Shown: positions 37,001-48,216 of the stretch, one piece after another
How positions within the stretch are numbered: position 1 is the stretch's first letter
How the letters are laid out: each line of letters begins with the position of its first letter
NCBI RefSeq assembly: GCF_021155775.2
Contig: NC_060234.1
Location: 558,001 to 622,000 of the forward strand
DNA length: 64,000 nucleotides
DNA from: Neodiprion pinetum
Lineage: Eukaryota > Arthropoda > Insecta > Hymenoptera > Diprionidae
Reading direction: 5' to 3'
Notes under the pieces: generated by a model
What the model was told of the DNA's origin: nothing
Seen by the model: the letters and a program-made list of their open reading frames with translations, nothing else
Database searches by the model: none
Position numbers and translations under genes: made by a program

Positions 37001-40000
37001 CTTTCATCGGTAAGTACCTGATGACAATTCAAATTTTGTATTCCTATTCCTGTGCGTTTAATTTGCAATCATTTCATCATGAATGCTGAGAAAAATTAGA
37101 AAAAATCAAAGAACAAATTAAACTTACGGTCTGCGTTACTCTGGGATAATCGTATTTCTTGAAGGCATAAACATTCGCTATGTGACAGAAGATTTTCGAG
37201 ACTAGACTGGGCCCAGGATCGACTAGCAATATGTTTGTGCCGGTAGTTTGATAGTGTTTCTGTGCACTGCTGACCAACGTATTCTGAAACACAGTTGACG
37301 ATCATTACTGTTGGTGTGACGGCACAGGTTGCAGGACCCCCTATAATTCAATACTCGTCAATTAGAGAAGAATACGAGGCAGCTGTGAAATGTATTCGTT
37401 CATTCGCTCATTCAGTGAGTAAGTCAGTCAGTCAGTCATTCATTTACTCATTCATTCATTTATTCACTTACTTGCACGAATGCAAACACACACACACACA
37501 CAACTTGTATCACTCTACTAGTGATTTGAGGGGTTGGTAATTGAATTAGGTCCTCGTCCTCGCGCGTCCCGTTTACTTCGGCTATACAAGGTGTTAATGT
37601 TAACTCTGGACAGAATTCTAGGACGTATAGGGGCTGCCAAGACGAGTATTTTGAGGTAACACACCCATGGTCGGAGACTCATCCCAAGGCCTGTAGAAGG
37701 CTTTGAAGAATTTGGTACCACGCAGTTGTTCGTAGTGTAATGAATCGTACGTGATCACATTGGACCCAACGTTTTATTCACAATCGTTCGTAGACAAGGG
37801 TACAAAGTTCTTGGAAACCACGATAAGCTTTGAAACCAAACATTTTCTTATAGTTCGGAATGTGTAGTTTCACATCTTCAGCCGTATCTTTCCCAGTCGG
37901 TGTTCAAAGTGTTCACCACCTTCAACTTTTTCAAATTCTACTTACAAGCAGCACCGGAAATTTTTTCGTCAGTTTTTTTATCGTCAAGTTTACACACCCT
38001 AGAAGTTTGTTCAGAGTTAACGTTAACTTGACTCCCTGTAGTTTAAATTACGCGGGCACTGGTTACGATGATACGTGATCATCATCACACCGAACCACAT
38101 TATTTCTACTCACTCTTTCCGGATAGCCGTGTACGACGACAATACGGAGCCAGCGTGAACAGCGTGACATAAAATTCTTCGATTCATCGTGCATAATTTG
38201 TGCGGATAATTTGCCAATTTCATAACGATAATTAATGCCGGTAGAAAACCCGAGTATTCAGAGACATGCTCTCGATGCTTCGACGTCTCATCGGCAGCAG
38301 CACTTTTGGGAACCGATTCACACCACACGAAGGAGTTACTGTTTATTTTTAAACGCGTCCCATCCTCCTATCCCAAATAAAACCAGTTCGGATTGGTCAA
38401 GTTAAAGCGAGAGTAAGTGACGCGAGTTTAACGCGACGGTGCGGTGAAAACTTTTCACCGCATTTATCGTCTTTATTCCCCCGTATTTCGTTTTACGAGT
38501 TTCACGTTCGCGTTGTATACATTATACGCGTACCTATTCGGCACATACGACATATGGCCTTAAGGTGTCTCGACGTTTCGTAATAACAATCGTACGAAAC
38601 TTACGTAACGCGTGTCCCGCTGCAAAATGTCATGAAATTCGTGAATGCGAGAAATTTGTGTGTTAAGGTACAATCAAGGGGGTCACATTTCATGAAATTC
38701 GCAGAATCTTTGAATTAATATTTTCAAATTTCACAGCTGTATTACACGCATTGACTCTGATTCAAATATTACAGATATATACAGTTTAATTTTAGAGAAT
38801 CGATCAGAGAAGCGGCGGGGAATCTGCAGAGCTAATCTCACCGCGAAAGGTGCGCCTCGACTCCGAGCCTCGTGACTTGAGAGCCAATAATAACAATAGC
38901 GAGAGCCAAATTGCATAACAAATACGCATTAGGTATATAATGCGAAGCTCTACGGTATAATGTCTGCAGGTATGATATACATATACTACGGAGAAAGTTA
39001 CAGAGCTCGGATACTCACGAGCAAAGTGTCTCGTCAAGATTTCACGCGTGGGAAGCAAAATTATCTATACCGTATACATGTATCTGTATAAACAACGGTT
39101 GGCTCGATAGAAATCATCAAGTTGACACACGGTTTCACGATTATTCTCAGAGATGTCGACAGTCGTTTCGTTTCGTATCACGGTATATTTGTATTATTTA
39201 TCTTTCTATAAGTGTGCATGTGTGTATAAAATACATGTGTTAATACACGCTCATGCATTGCGTGCGACGGGTAATTTGAACCGATTATTATCAGCGACAA
39301 CGCAGGAGAGGCCGCTAATCCTAATTGTCAATTACGCAGACTTCAATTACGCCTTTTTTTCCTTCAATTTATTCTAGGTACGCTGTAGTTGACAACAACT
39401 CGTCGAATCAACGGCTACTTTAGACCTTTGTTCTACGTTGAAACGTTCGTTGGCGATGTAATTTCGGTTTCTTCGTAAGCTCTGCTGAATTTTACGTACA
39501 GTAGAACGTCGATCATCCGAACCATGGTTTGATTTATCCGATCGTCGGTTCAAAAAGTAAATTTTTAGTGCGAAATATAGGTTGTTGCTGGCTGAAAAAT
39601 GTGGAGCAGCCATTAGTTAATTGACAATAGACGATCATATAAAACGAAAGTAATAAAGTAAGCGTTCGGTGTTTGAAAGAGGATTAATATGTATTTAGAT
39701 GTATAATACGGCCTGTTTGTAGATTTAAATTTGTGCTGTACATATCGTTATACCTTAAGATAAAAATTGCATTTCGGTTATCCGAACCAGGCTCGGTCCC
39801 AATTAATTCGGATAATCGAGGTTCTGGCTACAGTGATTCTAAGACGGATGATTTTTCGACTAATGTTTGTAACTCCGTGGTGTCTGGTAAAAAATCCGTA
39901 ACAAATTCAAGGAGATTTCCAGAACATTTCAGCAAAAACGCGATTCGAGGCGGGAATGTACTTTATAAAAACAGTTCATCGGTGAACATGAATAAATATA

Positions 40001-43000
40001 CATTATTCGCAGTAAACCTTAAAAGTAGAATATTTCCAGGACTTTTTAAGGACGAGAAAAAGTTCAAGGACATTTCTAGGACCACTGGACGCCGTTAACT
40101 AAAACCGAGGGACATATGGACGAGTGCTACTGACCGTTGAAGAAGGGTTGCACTGTCCGCAGCAGCGATTCAGAAACGGTACAATTTTGGGCGGAGGTGT
40201 AGGCGCTACGGGTTCAGACTCCTTGATCCTGTAGAGATTATTGTCCCGGACTTTCCTCGCCTGTTCTCTACTCTGAGTTTTTCTCTTCTGATATTGTTGA
40301 CCGGCTCTTCGCAGTCCTGGAAGAAAAATTATTTTAAGGAACGTTGTTGCGTGTTACGATTATAGGAAACATTTCATCTAGAGTCGTGTGAGAAATAATA
40401 CGCATAGTATCTGTTCCTGATTTTATAAATGTTTTTTTTTGTAAGGTGTTGCTAGAACAATTTGTGACAAAAATATTGAAGAAAAGAATTTTCGTAAAAC
40501 CTGGAGGAAGTAGGAAAATACTCAAAGGTCGCTATCAATTAATCTAATATTTTCTGGTTACTTTTGTGTGTGCGCCTTACGGATTTATATACATTTATAT
40601 ATTAGTTTATATCGTGCTCCACTTAATCATCGTTCTTAAATATCAGTACTACAAACGAAAAGGGGACATTAAGGTGATGTGATACTACTCTTTCGGTAGC
40701 AAAAACTGTTATCCAAACTCCGAGACGGTCAATCTTTCAGATGAAAGACGAGAATAGCCAACAGCGGAATTTTTAGACGCAGTTTGCTGTTGATTGGTAA
40801 ACGATTAATTGGACTACGAAACGATAAAAAAAAAAAAAAAACTAAATGTAAAAACAAATTAAAAATGTTTCAATAATTGATAGCGACCTCTAAATATTTT
40901 CCTAGCTCTGCGGGTTTTTGATTTTTTTTTCAAGATTTCTCACTAACTTTCGAGTAGCACAGTAAAAAAAAAAAAAATTTAAGTAATGAGCTACCCAACA
41001 GCTTATTATTAATCATAGATTACAGTTTGGCTTTTCGATTTTAAGATAATCATTGGAGAGTTTTTCATTTGAAAAACCAAGAGAACGTGTACTATACAAA
41101 TTAACGTTAGTGACATCGACGATATTTACTAATAGCTCGTAGGAATTGTGATAAACGTCGCAGCTTTAACTCCTCCCCGACGACTATTAAGAGACGAACT
41201 TGAACCACTGCACCCGCCTGACCCAATATCAACACGAGGTTGATGTTAGTAACGTTATCGTAACGAAACATTGGTGAAAAACTCAATAGTTTTTGTTATT
41301 TTTTCAATGATTTTGAAGGAAATAAGATTGTAAAATTTCAGTATGTATTGTTTTATTACGATTTACCGAATTTCAAACATTTCCAAAATCGCGAAAAAAC
41401 GATTTTTTTCCTCAGCATGAATCGTTACGAAAACGTTACTAATTCCAAGATGATCAACTCAAAACGTTACACGTTATACGCAAACGTAGTGTGGACGAGG
41501 GAATGATTTTTTTTTTCTCTACTATTACAGCATCAATTTGAAACTGCTGAGAGGCGAGATATATATATATATATATATATATAATACAGCCTCGCCAATG
41601 AAGAAACCGAAATTGTTGAACTCTGATCGAAGATTATAATTTAACGTTTCATGTTTTCAACTTTTTTACCTTCAAATTATATCGCATCATTGATAACGAT
41701 CGTCCGACTCTCGGTACTATGACCTACATAATATCGATCGCATGGATTAGATCTATAAATCCAATATATACATCGACTAAGTTTTTGATTTCATATTTTA
41801 TACGTATGCATTTCTATAGGAACACGCGTTTGCCTCGTGATGGATAAATGCTGCCGTGTAGGAGATCAAATTTGTATATCTCATGTGCAATTCCAGCGGC
41901 TCGCAATTAGAGTGTAAATTATCTTTTTCAGTTTTTATCAAGTGCAGAATGCAGCTACCGTAAATACCTTTTGACCTTAAATAACTCTTCAAAGAGTAGA
42001 TTTGTCATAAAATGATAACAGACCTTTTTTGAAGAGCGTTCGATTCCTTACAAATTACTTTCCGGTCTTATCAGTACACCAATGAGTTAACGAGTTATAC
42101 AATTCCAAAGTTAAGGACAAAAATTTCTCATCTTATTTAAATGGGAAATAGAAAATCGCAGTGAGACACCTACATATTAATATTGAGAGATGAAACTTGG
42201 ACAGCATCTTTTTTCGTCATTTGAAACAAAAAATAAATAGTCGAATCTTTTGATACGGTCTAACGTACGTGATTGTGAAAACTTACCATCGTAGGAGAGT
42301 CGCGAGCCGGAATCCAACGTTTCGGTCGTTGCCATTTCAGTCCGTGCTTCCCATTGCGCGTAAACCTCCTGGAGTCGCGTAGACAGTACGTCGACCATAT
42401 TGTTAGCTCTGGAACAAATAAGGAGAAACATTTAAACGCGATCAACGATTGTACCGGGAGTAAATCAAATCATTTTTTTTTTTTTTTTTTTTTTTCGTAG
42501 AGGGTGTAAGAGAGAAATTTCATCAGGCTGAAGTTTGTAACGATATTGTAACGATCGATCTTTGGAAAAAGTCGTTGTTTTGCAACTTTAGGATTACTTG
42601 AAATTTAGTAAACTGTTGTTAATACATAAATTTAACTTATATCAACCAACATACGCGCCATGCCACCATTTTGATATTAATTTCAATGAAATCATTCCAA
42701 CATGTTCTTGAACATATAAATAATAAAGCCCTGAAACTCAAATTGCTCCAAGTGTTTCCATTTTCTTGGAAAAAGAAAAGAAAAAAATAATCCTTACAAT
42801 ACCTATGATTTCAGACCGTCCAAACTGTACCCCCTCCCCCAACGCTATACTAACTTCTGTTTTCTACTTACATAAATTCAATAAACCTTAGCGAAGGTCC
42901 GTGACTGTAATACGTATGACAAATATACCTGAATGATGTGGGTGCGATAATGTTCGACAAGGTTTACTGACCCCTACGTATATACTATACGGCCGTCCAG

Positions 43001-46000
43001 CTGATGGGTGGGAACGAACACGATAATAAACCAACGCAAGACACTTTTCGCAGTGCAGATAATATATGTCCGGGATGAAAGTAGTGCGACAAATAGCACA
43101 GACTAAATTTTAAAAGATATAAGACCAGAACGCTAGTCTACAACGAAGAACCAGGAAGAGAGAGAAAGAAAGGCGAAATGGACAGGAGATAAAGGAAGTC
43201 AGGGGAAAATATTTTATGCAGATTTTACATCCGTGTGGTGAATGTATGCCGTACATATTTTACATATACATATATTTTACATATATATATTCTCTTTTTG
43301 GGAGTCAAATCTACATCAATTACGCTAGATCTATCCAAGCATATTGTAACTCTTACTACATTGGTTTTGTAACTCTTATTATCGGATTTGTAAGTCTTGC
43401 CACATTAGCTGTAGATTTAACTCGAAAAACGTGCTGTCCATATATTCACCACAGAAGATGTGTAATCTGTAATATCGTTCTTTCCGTGTAAGAGACGAGC
43501 GAACTGCTCAAGAAGGCTGTTGCAGGAAGGAAACAACATGGACTGGGAGGTGCATCACCGCGATTTCGAAGAGAGTAGACTCCGGTGGTATACCTACAAG
43601 CTGTGGGTTATATGTACCGTTTGTTCAGAGTGGCGTGATCCACTCACTTCTCCTCGTCGATCGACCAGCGCATTCAGTCATTCGCGTATCTAGCAAGGAA
43701 CGTATATATCTCCGATTTGATTTCATTTGTAATAAATTATAGTAGACTAAAAATCAAGCCAAATGTATTTTTTTTTATCTGCCCTTAAACATTTTAATGG
43801 GGTGAAACCGTCCTCCAAAGTTAGGCATGTCAAGGGGCGATTTCGCAGTTTCACCCACAAGAACATAATATTTTTTGACCAATCCGACTGGAAATGTTTT
43901 CTCACAACGCGAAATGAAAAATGTCATTTTCTCAATTAAAAGAAAAACTGCTAAATCGCCCCTTGACACGCCTTACTTCGAACGGTGGTTTCACCCCCTT
44001 CGAGTATTTAACGGCAGATAAAAAAAGATACGTGTCGTTTAGCTTTTAGTCTACTACAGAACATTACAAACGAAATAAAATCGAAGAGATCGACCTGGGA
44101 TACCTTCCTTGTAAGAATCCAAGCGCATGTACGCAAATCGACGGCGTTTTTTCGTCATTTTGTATAATTCAGTGCAACGCAGCCGGTTCGGCAACAATTG
44201 AAGAGAAATACAAAGGGATATGTTCCGACTTAGAAAAGAATTTATAAGCGTGTACAATGATCGAAGCGATATTATTTGATATACTACGCCTGTTTAGATT
44301 CTCAAAAATAATGAGAGATCCGTGATTTCTTCTCCTTTCTTATACGACGAAACGCGTTGATCGTACAAAATTAATTGCTGTCATTAATTTATTTGTTATC
44401 ACTCTTTGCGGAACATAGTCCTCAAGTGGGGGAATAAAAAATATATTAAATATAAACGATCGAACGCTCGTTAGCTTGGAGCGATAAGTAAGAAAGAGAG
44501 AAGCAACACGTGTCTTGCACGAGACGAACGAGCAAAGTGCACCACCACTAATGATAATGCACATATTATAAATATACGCGACTGCGTAAACGTGTTGGAA
44601 TTGTCACGTGATTTATGGAAAATTTGTCGACGACAGGAGGGGGGAGGAGAGCAGAACAAAACGCACTGACATCTGACTTAACTTTTTACTATCGCTGCTA
44701 CTCGTAATGATGATGACGATAATGATGATGGTGTGATCCTATAAAGGTTGCTTGGCTTTTACTGGATTGTTATACATCGTCTTTTTTTTCATGTCCCTTT
44801 TTTCCGATCGTGGAAGAACATGATGGTTCGTGAAGCTCGATATGAGTTTAACCCTTTATTCAGGGGTTTTTGGGGTCACTGATTACGAATCTGAAATCAA
44901 CGAACTAAAATTTTAAATTAGATTAATTGCTAATTTGATTTATTTTCGGGGTCGCTGATTGGATTCGCCATATTGTATTTTCAAAATCCGACTTCAGATT
45001 CGTAATCAGCGACCCGAAAAACCTTTGAACAGAGTTTTTTCACCGGATTCGATCGAATTTGAAATTTCCGTCGCCCATACTGGATGTGTCAACTTGAATT
45101 TTTAAAATCCGATTTCAGACTCGTAATCAACGAACCGAAAAACTTATAATTTATGTAAAACATGTATGCGTTTAGAGGGATAACTTTTTCGGATATGAAT
45201 TATTCCTTCAATTTTCACCATTTTTTTCACTCAATTTGTCTCGAACAATAATAATTAACATTAAATCGCAACAATTATTCTCGAGCATTGAAAACCTATT
45301 AGTATATTATCAGAAATAGCAAAAAATGACAAAGGAATATGTTGAAAGGTTCTCTAAACATATACTAAAAAAAAAAAAAAAAAAAAAAATGCATACAAAA
45401 TAGATAGTAAAAATACTTACAACTGTGAGTCAAAAGGTTAATGCCAAACAAATGATCTCTCAAATTATCAATTGCATGTTATACACCTGAATACCATTAT
45501 GTTTACAAAAATTTCAATAGGTAGGAAGCAATAATCGGTATACAAATAGGTATGCGCATGTATGTGTACATACGTAGATGGGTAAAGATAAATTTCACCA
45601 GGTAATCATTTTTGTTGCGAGAGATTATGAGGTATGCATTAAGCATAAGGTGCGGAGCTTACGCAGTCGGCATTCGTGAAATGCATTACAAAGATAAATG
45701 AAAATATCGATAACAATAATATCGAAGATAATGTTCATCGGATTTATAAACTCCGCGATGTGAGTTACAGGCTCGGTTCATAATATCATATAGACACGGC
45801 AATTAGGGAAATTAAACGTGCACGCGGTTAATAAGATAATACGGAGCCCCGAAATGTCCGCGTTCATGCCTTTGGTATAATTCAACACTCATCGAAGGTG
45901 TTTATTGTACACAGTTCGAAGTTTCGAGAAGCAGGAAATCGATGGCTTTGCGAAACACTTTCGTTTACATAAATAATACGTGTACATGCAGTGGTGTGTG

Positions 46001-48216
46001 CGTGCGTCTATGCATGTATACACTATAGTCTTGCAATAGTTTCGCGAAGAAAATGAAAGTTCCATTTCTTATGTACGGTTTACTATATTTATGTCAGCAC
46101 ATTTCTTCGCTTGTGAACGACGCACCGTACAATACACATTTGTTGCATACATGACACGGAGTAAATATACGTTTGGAATGATCGAAGGATGGTTAAAATT
46201 GAAATTTCGGCCAGGAGGAAATACATATAATTACTTTTAACCAAATGCGGTGAAACCGATATGGAAACTATTTTTTACCCGTACATGTATATATTATATA
46301 CATATACATGTTGTATAATTTAATATTTCCTGCAATGCAATGCAAACTAATATTGGCGACCGCAAGAAGTGATATGCGATCGCTTAGCTCAAGTCGTTCG
46401 TTGTACATCGAAGCTGTTTACATCTATATCCGAAGGCTTCTCGACCAATTTATTGTGTAATTTATTGTTTGTTTACGCAATCATCCCCCCCCCCCGATCC
46501 GATAACACCCGAGTCCTCAAGCACCGATTACTTTTTCGTTAAGGTCATGAAGAAAAAAAAAAAACAGTCAAAAACCAAAAACATGTAACAAATCTAAGCA
46601 ACCTCGTACATATTGTTTAATTAAAAATCAATTGTGCGTCGCACGCATGCAAGTTCGTATTGTACGGATTATCGTGTTTCAACAATGCGCGACATGTCCT
46701 GTCGATATAACTTTGCGATACAACAACAACAATAATAATAATAATAATAATAATAATACGGATCTTCAAACCATAAATAAATTGCATCAAAGAAATCGGA
46801 TGCGCTTCGTCTCTCTGCAGTAATGCGGTGGATACAATTTAGACATCACGCGTTATTATACCTAATTGCGTACAAGAACGATGCGATAAAGGGGAATGAT
46901 AGCCGCATGTATTTGGAGCGACCCGATGCTGCGCTATCTCGTCAAATTTTCACCGAATGCCAGTTTTTGTTAATCGAAAAAAAGAAATGTAACACTCCAG
47001 TAAGACGCAATGATCGAAAGGTCAGAAAGGTTTCGTGCAGTATAATATATGGGTATAATAAAATACGCGCTGCTCCTAATTATTGAATTATGTCATTTTT
47101 AAACCGATACTTAATTGGTTTTTTACTTTCCAAGATAAATTCCAAAGACGATTGACGTATATTCAAGGCGAGGAATAAAAGGAGAAAAGTTACAACTATG
47201 TGTGAACCTTTACCTCAGAACGACGAAGGAAAAGATTAGTAAAATAAAGGAAAGCAGTTTCGAGTAGGTGGAGATAAATAAACGTTGTAAATCTAATTCG
47301 AGTGGCTGGCACACCGCATCGATGTGATTGGCTTAATGGGAAAAGAGCAGGGAACGACGATTGCAGTCAGTTTATACAATAGATTATGCAGCGTATCTAC
47401 AGAGGAGTAGACACCGCGGCGATATAGGAACAACAACGATGAAAAATTCTAATTAGATCTAGGTCTTCTTCCGCTGTCAGCAATTTGCCTATTTCATTAT
47501 GTCATCATCACCCGCCACTGCAGTGTTAATAAGATTATACAACAGCAAGATGTCGCAAACGATGTTCGACGATTTAATTGTCCGTGAAAAATACTACATC
47601 ATAATAAAGCTGTCCATCAAGCACGTTATTTCTTCGTCGTTGGCTTTGTCTTAAATTATGTATATATATATTATAAATTATTCTCATGGACGACGAAAAA
47701 TTTATCTCACATAAAGCGAGTATGTTTTATGCGTTTTTCCATGCGTGTTTTCCGTACAAAAAGTACCAGTTTTCTACGGCGGTAAAGTGAGTCTGCTAGT
47801 GCGCATACGTTGAAGAGTTAAAATTGGTATTTTCTGTACTGCGTGCATGCGCAGTCGTGAACAAATCTGACATTACGCGATTCTCACCTAAATTTCGTGC
47901 GTCGTGAAAAAACTCGCATAATTCTCTTGCGATATAAAGAATCGTGTGCAACAAGGAGGCAACGGTTTTTTTGACTCGCGTATTTGCAATATTCGTCCTG
48001 GGCTCACCTACGACTCGTATTGCAAATTTACGCTCGACCCGAAAAGATCGAATTTACCTCCTTGTTGCACAATATACTATTCCTGTGGTGAATTTTTAAT
48101 TTCCGTTTCAAACGAAAGGCCAATCGATCAATTAATCGAATGGCCCAAACTCACCTCCAGTTGAATATATAGTAGAGAGCTCCACAGAACAAAAAGAGCT
48201 CGACTAAACCGTCCAT
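34025..48216 (-). CDS. mino: Glycerol-3-phosphate acyltransferase, mitochondrial type (GPAT1; Drosophila minotaur)
   Basis: Acylates sn-glycerol-3-phosphate at position 1, the first step of glycerolipid synthesis, at the outer mitochondrial membrane or ER. Thirteen coding exons (48216-48155, 42408-42287, 40316-40135, 37283-37128, 37017-36623, 36338-35915, 35832-35667, 35603-35401, 35291-35105, 34990-34767, 34688-34578, 34499-34307, 34212-34025) give 870 residues (human GPAM 828). All four acyltransferase motifs are visible: HRSHLDY near residue 270, GAFYIKRRID, FIEGGRTRTGK and VPVSMNYERL. Before them lies CCGQCNPSS, matching the RCCYTCTP element of GPAM. The first exon encodes a hydrophobic start, MDGLVELFLFCGALYYIFNW, joined by phase to exon 2. 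Exon 2 also has an in-frame Met (NNMVDVLS), so a shorter form is possible. The first three introns are long; the rest are short. Confidence 0.92.
37284..40134. other. GPAT intron 3
   Basis: 2.85 kb. It holds a degenerate 4-bp repeat (CATT/CAGT type) at about 37396-37470, a short CA run near 37489-37502, a possible alternative promoter/exon at 38110-38420 (minus), and a pogo-like element at 39499-39828. No other gene is supported. Confidence 0.5.
39499..39828. mobile_element. pogo/Tigger-like MITE
   Basis: The left end is TA-CAGTAGAACGTCGATCATC and the right end, in reverse complement, is AGAACCTCGATTATCCGAAT. These resemble the CAGTAGAACCTCGATTATCC ends of pogo-superfamily elements. TA dinucleotides flank both ends. 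It is about 330 bp without a transposase frame. The exact right end is uncertain by a few bases. Confidence 0.65.
40317..42286. other. GPAT intron 2
   Basis: About 2 kb, AT-rich, with an AT dinucleotide run at 41559-41583 and several A/T homopolymers. No gene or recognisable element is seen. Confidence 0.4.
43742..44054. mobile_element. Mariner-type MITE with long inverted repeats
   Basis: Ends GTAGACTAAAA and TTTTAGTCTAC are flanked by TA on both sides, as for Tc1/mariner insertion. The arms are about 105 bp and imperfect: both read through a T-run, ATCTGCC, GGGGTGAAACC and TGTCAAGGGGCGATTT. The total is 313 bp with a short unpaired centre and no coding capacity. Confidence 0.85.
44860..45150. 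repeat. Segment related to element family 1 (copy 3, partial)
   Basis: Repeats the arm motif GATTACGAATCTGAAATCAA and its complement CAGATTCGTAATCAGCGACC more than once, as in the interiors of the 15.5 and 30.7 kb elements. The outer GGTGGTCCTTAAAAAGG ends were not found. Confidence 0.5.
46721..46758. repeat. AAC/AAT microsatellite
   Basis: A run of CAA triplets passes into a run of AAT triplets in GPAT intron 1. Confidence 0.9.
47945..48071. repeat. Imperfect hairpin near GPAT exon 1
   Basis: The outer 15 bp, TGTGCAACAAGGAGG and CCTCCTTGTTGCACA, pair perfectly. The inner parts pair again around TTTGCAATA and GTCG/CGAC stretches. The arms are about 60 bp with a small loop. It lies about 80 bp inside intron 1, measured from exon 1. 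Confidence 0.7.

Larger units (their letters stand above)
42409..48154. other. GPAT intron 1
   Basis: 5.7 kb. It contains a T-run at 42473-42495, a mariner-type MITE (43742-44054), a family 1 related segment (about 44860-45150), an A-run near 45369-45389, an AAC/AAT run (46721-46758) and a hairpin (47945-48071). I see no supported ORF. Confidence 0.5.

Noticed and set aside
37396..37502. A possible CRISPR-like or regulatory tandem array (CATT/CAGT repeats and CA run)
   Set aside because: A simple degenerate microsatellite in a eukaryotic intron with no spacer structure.
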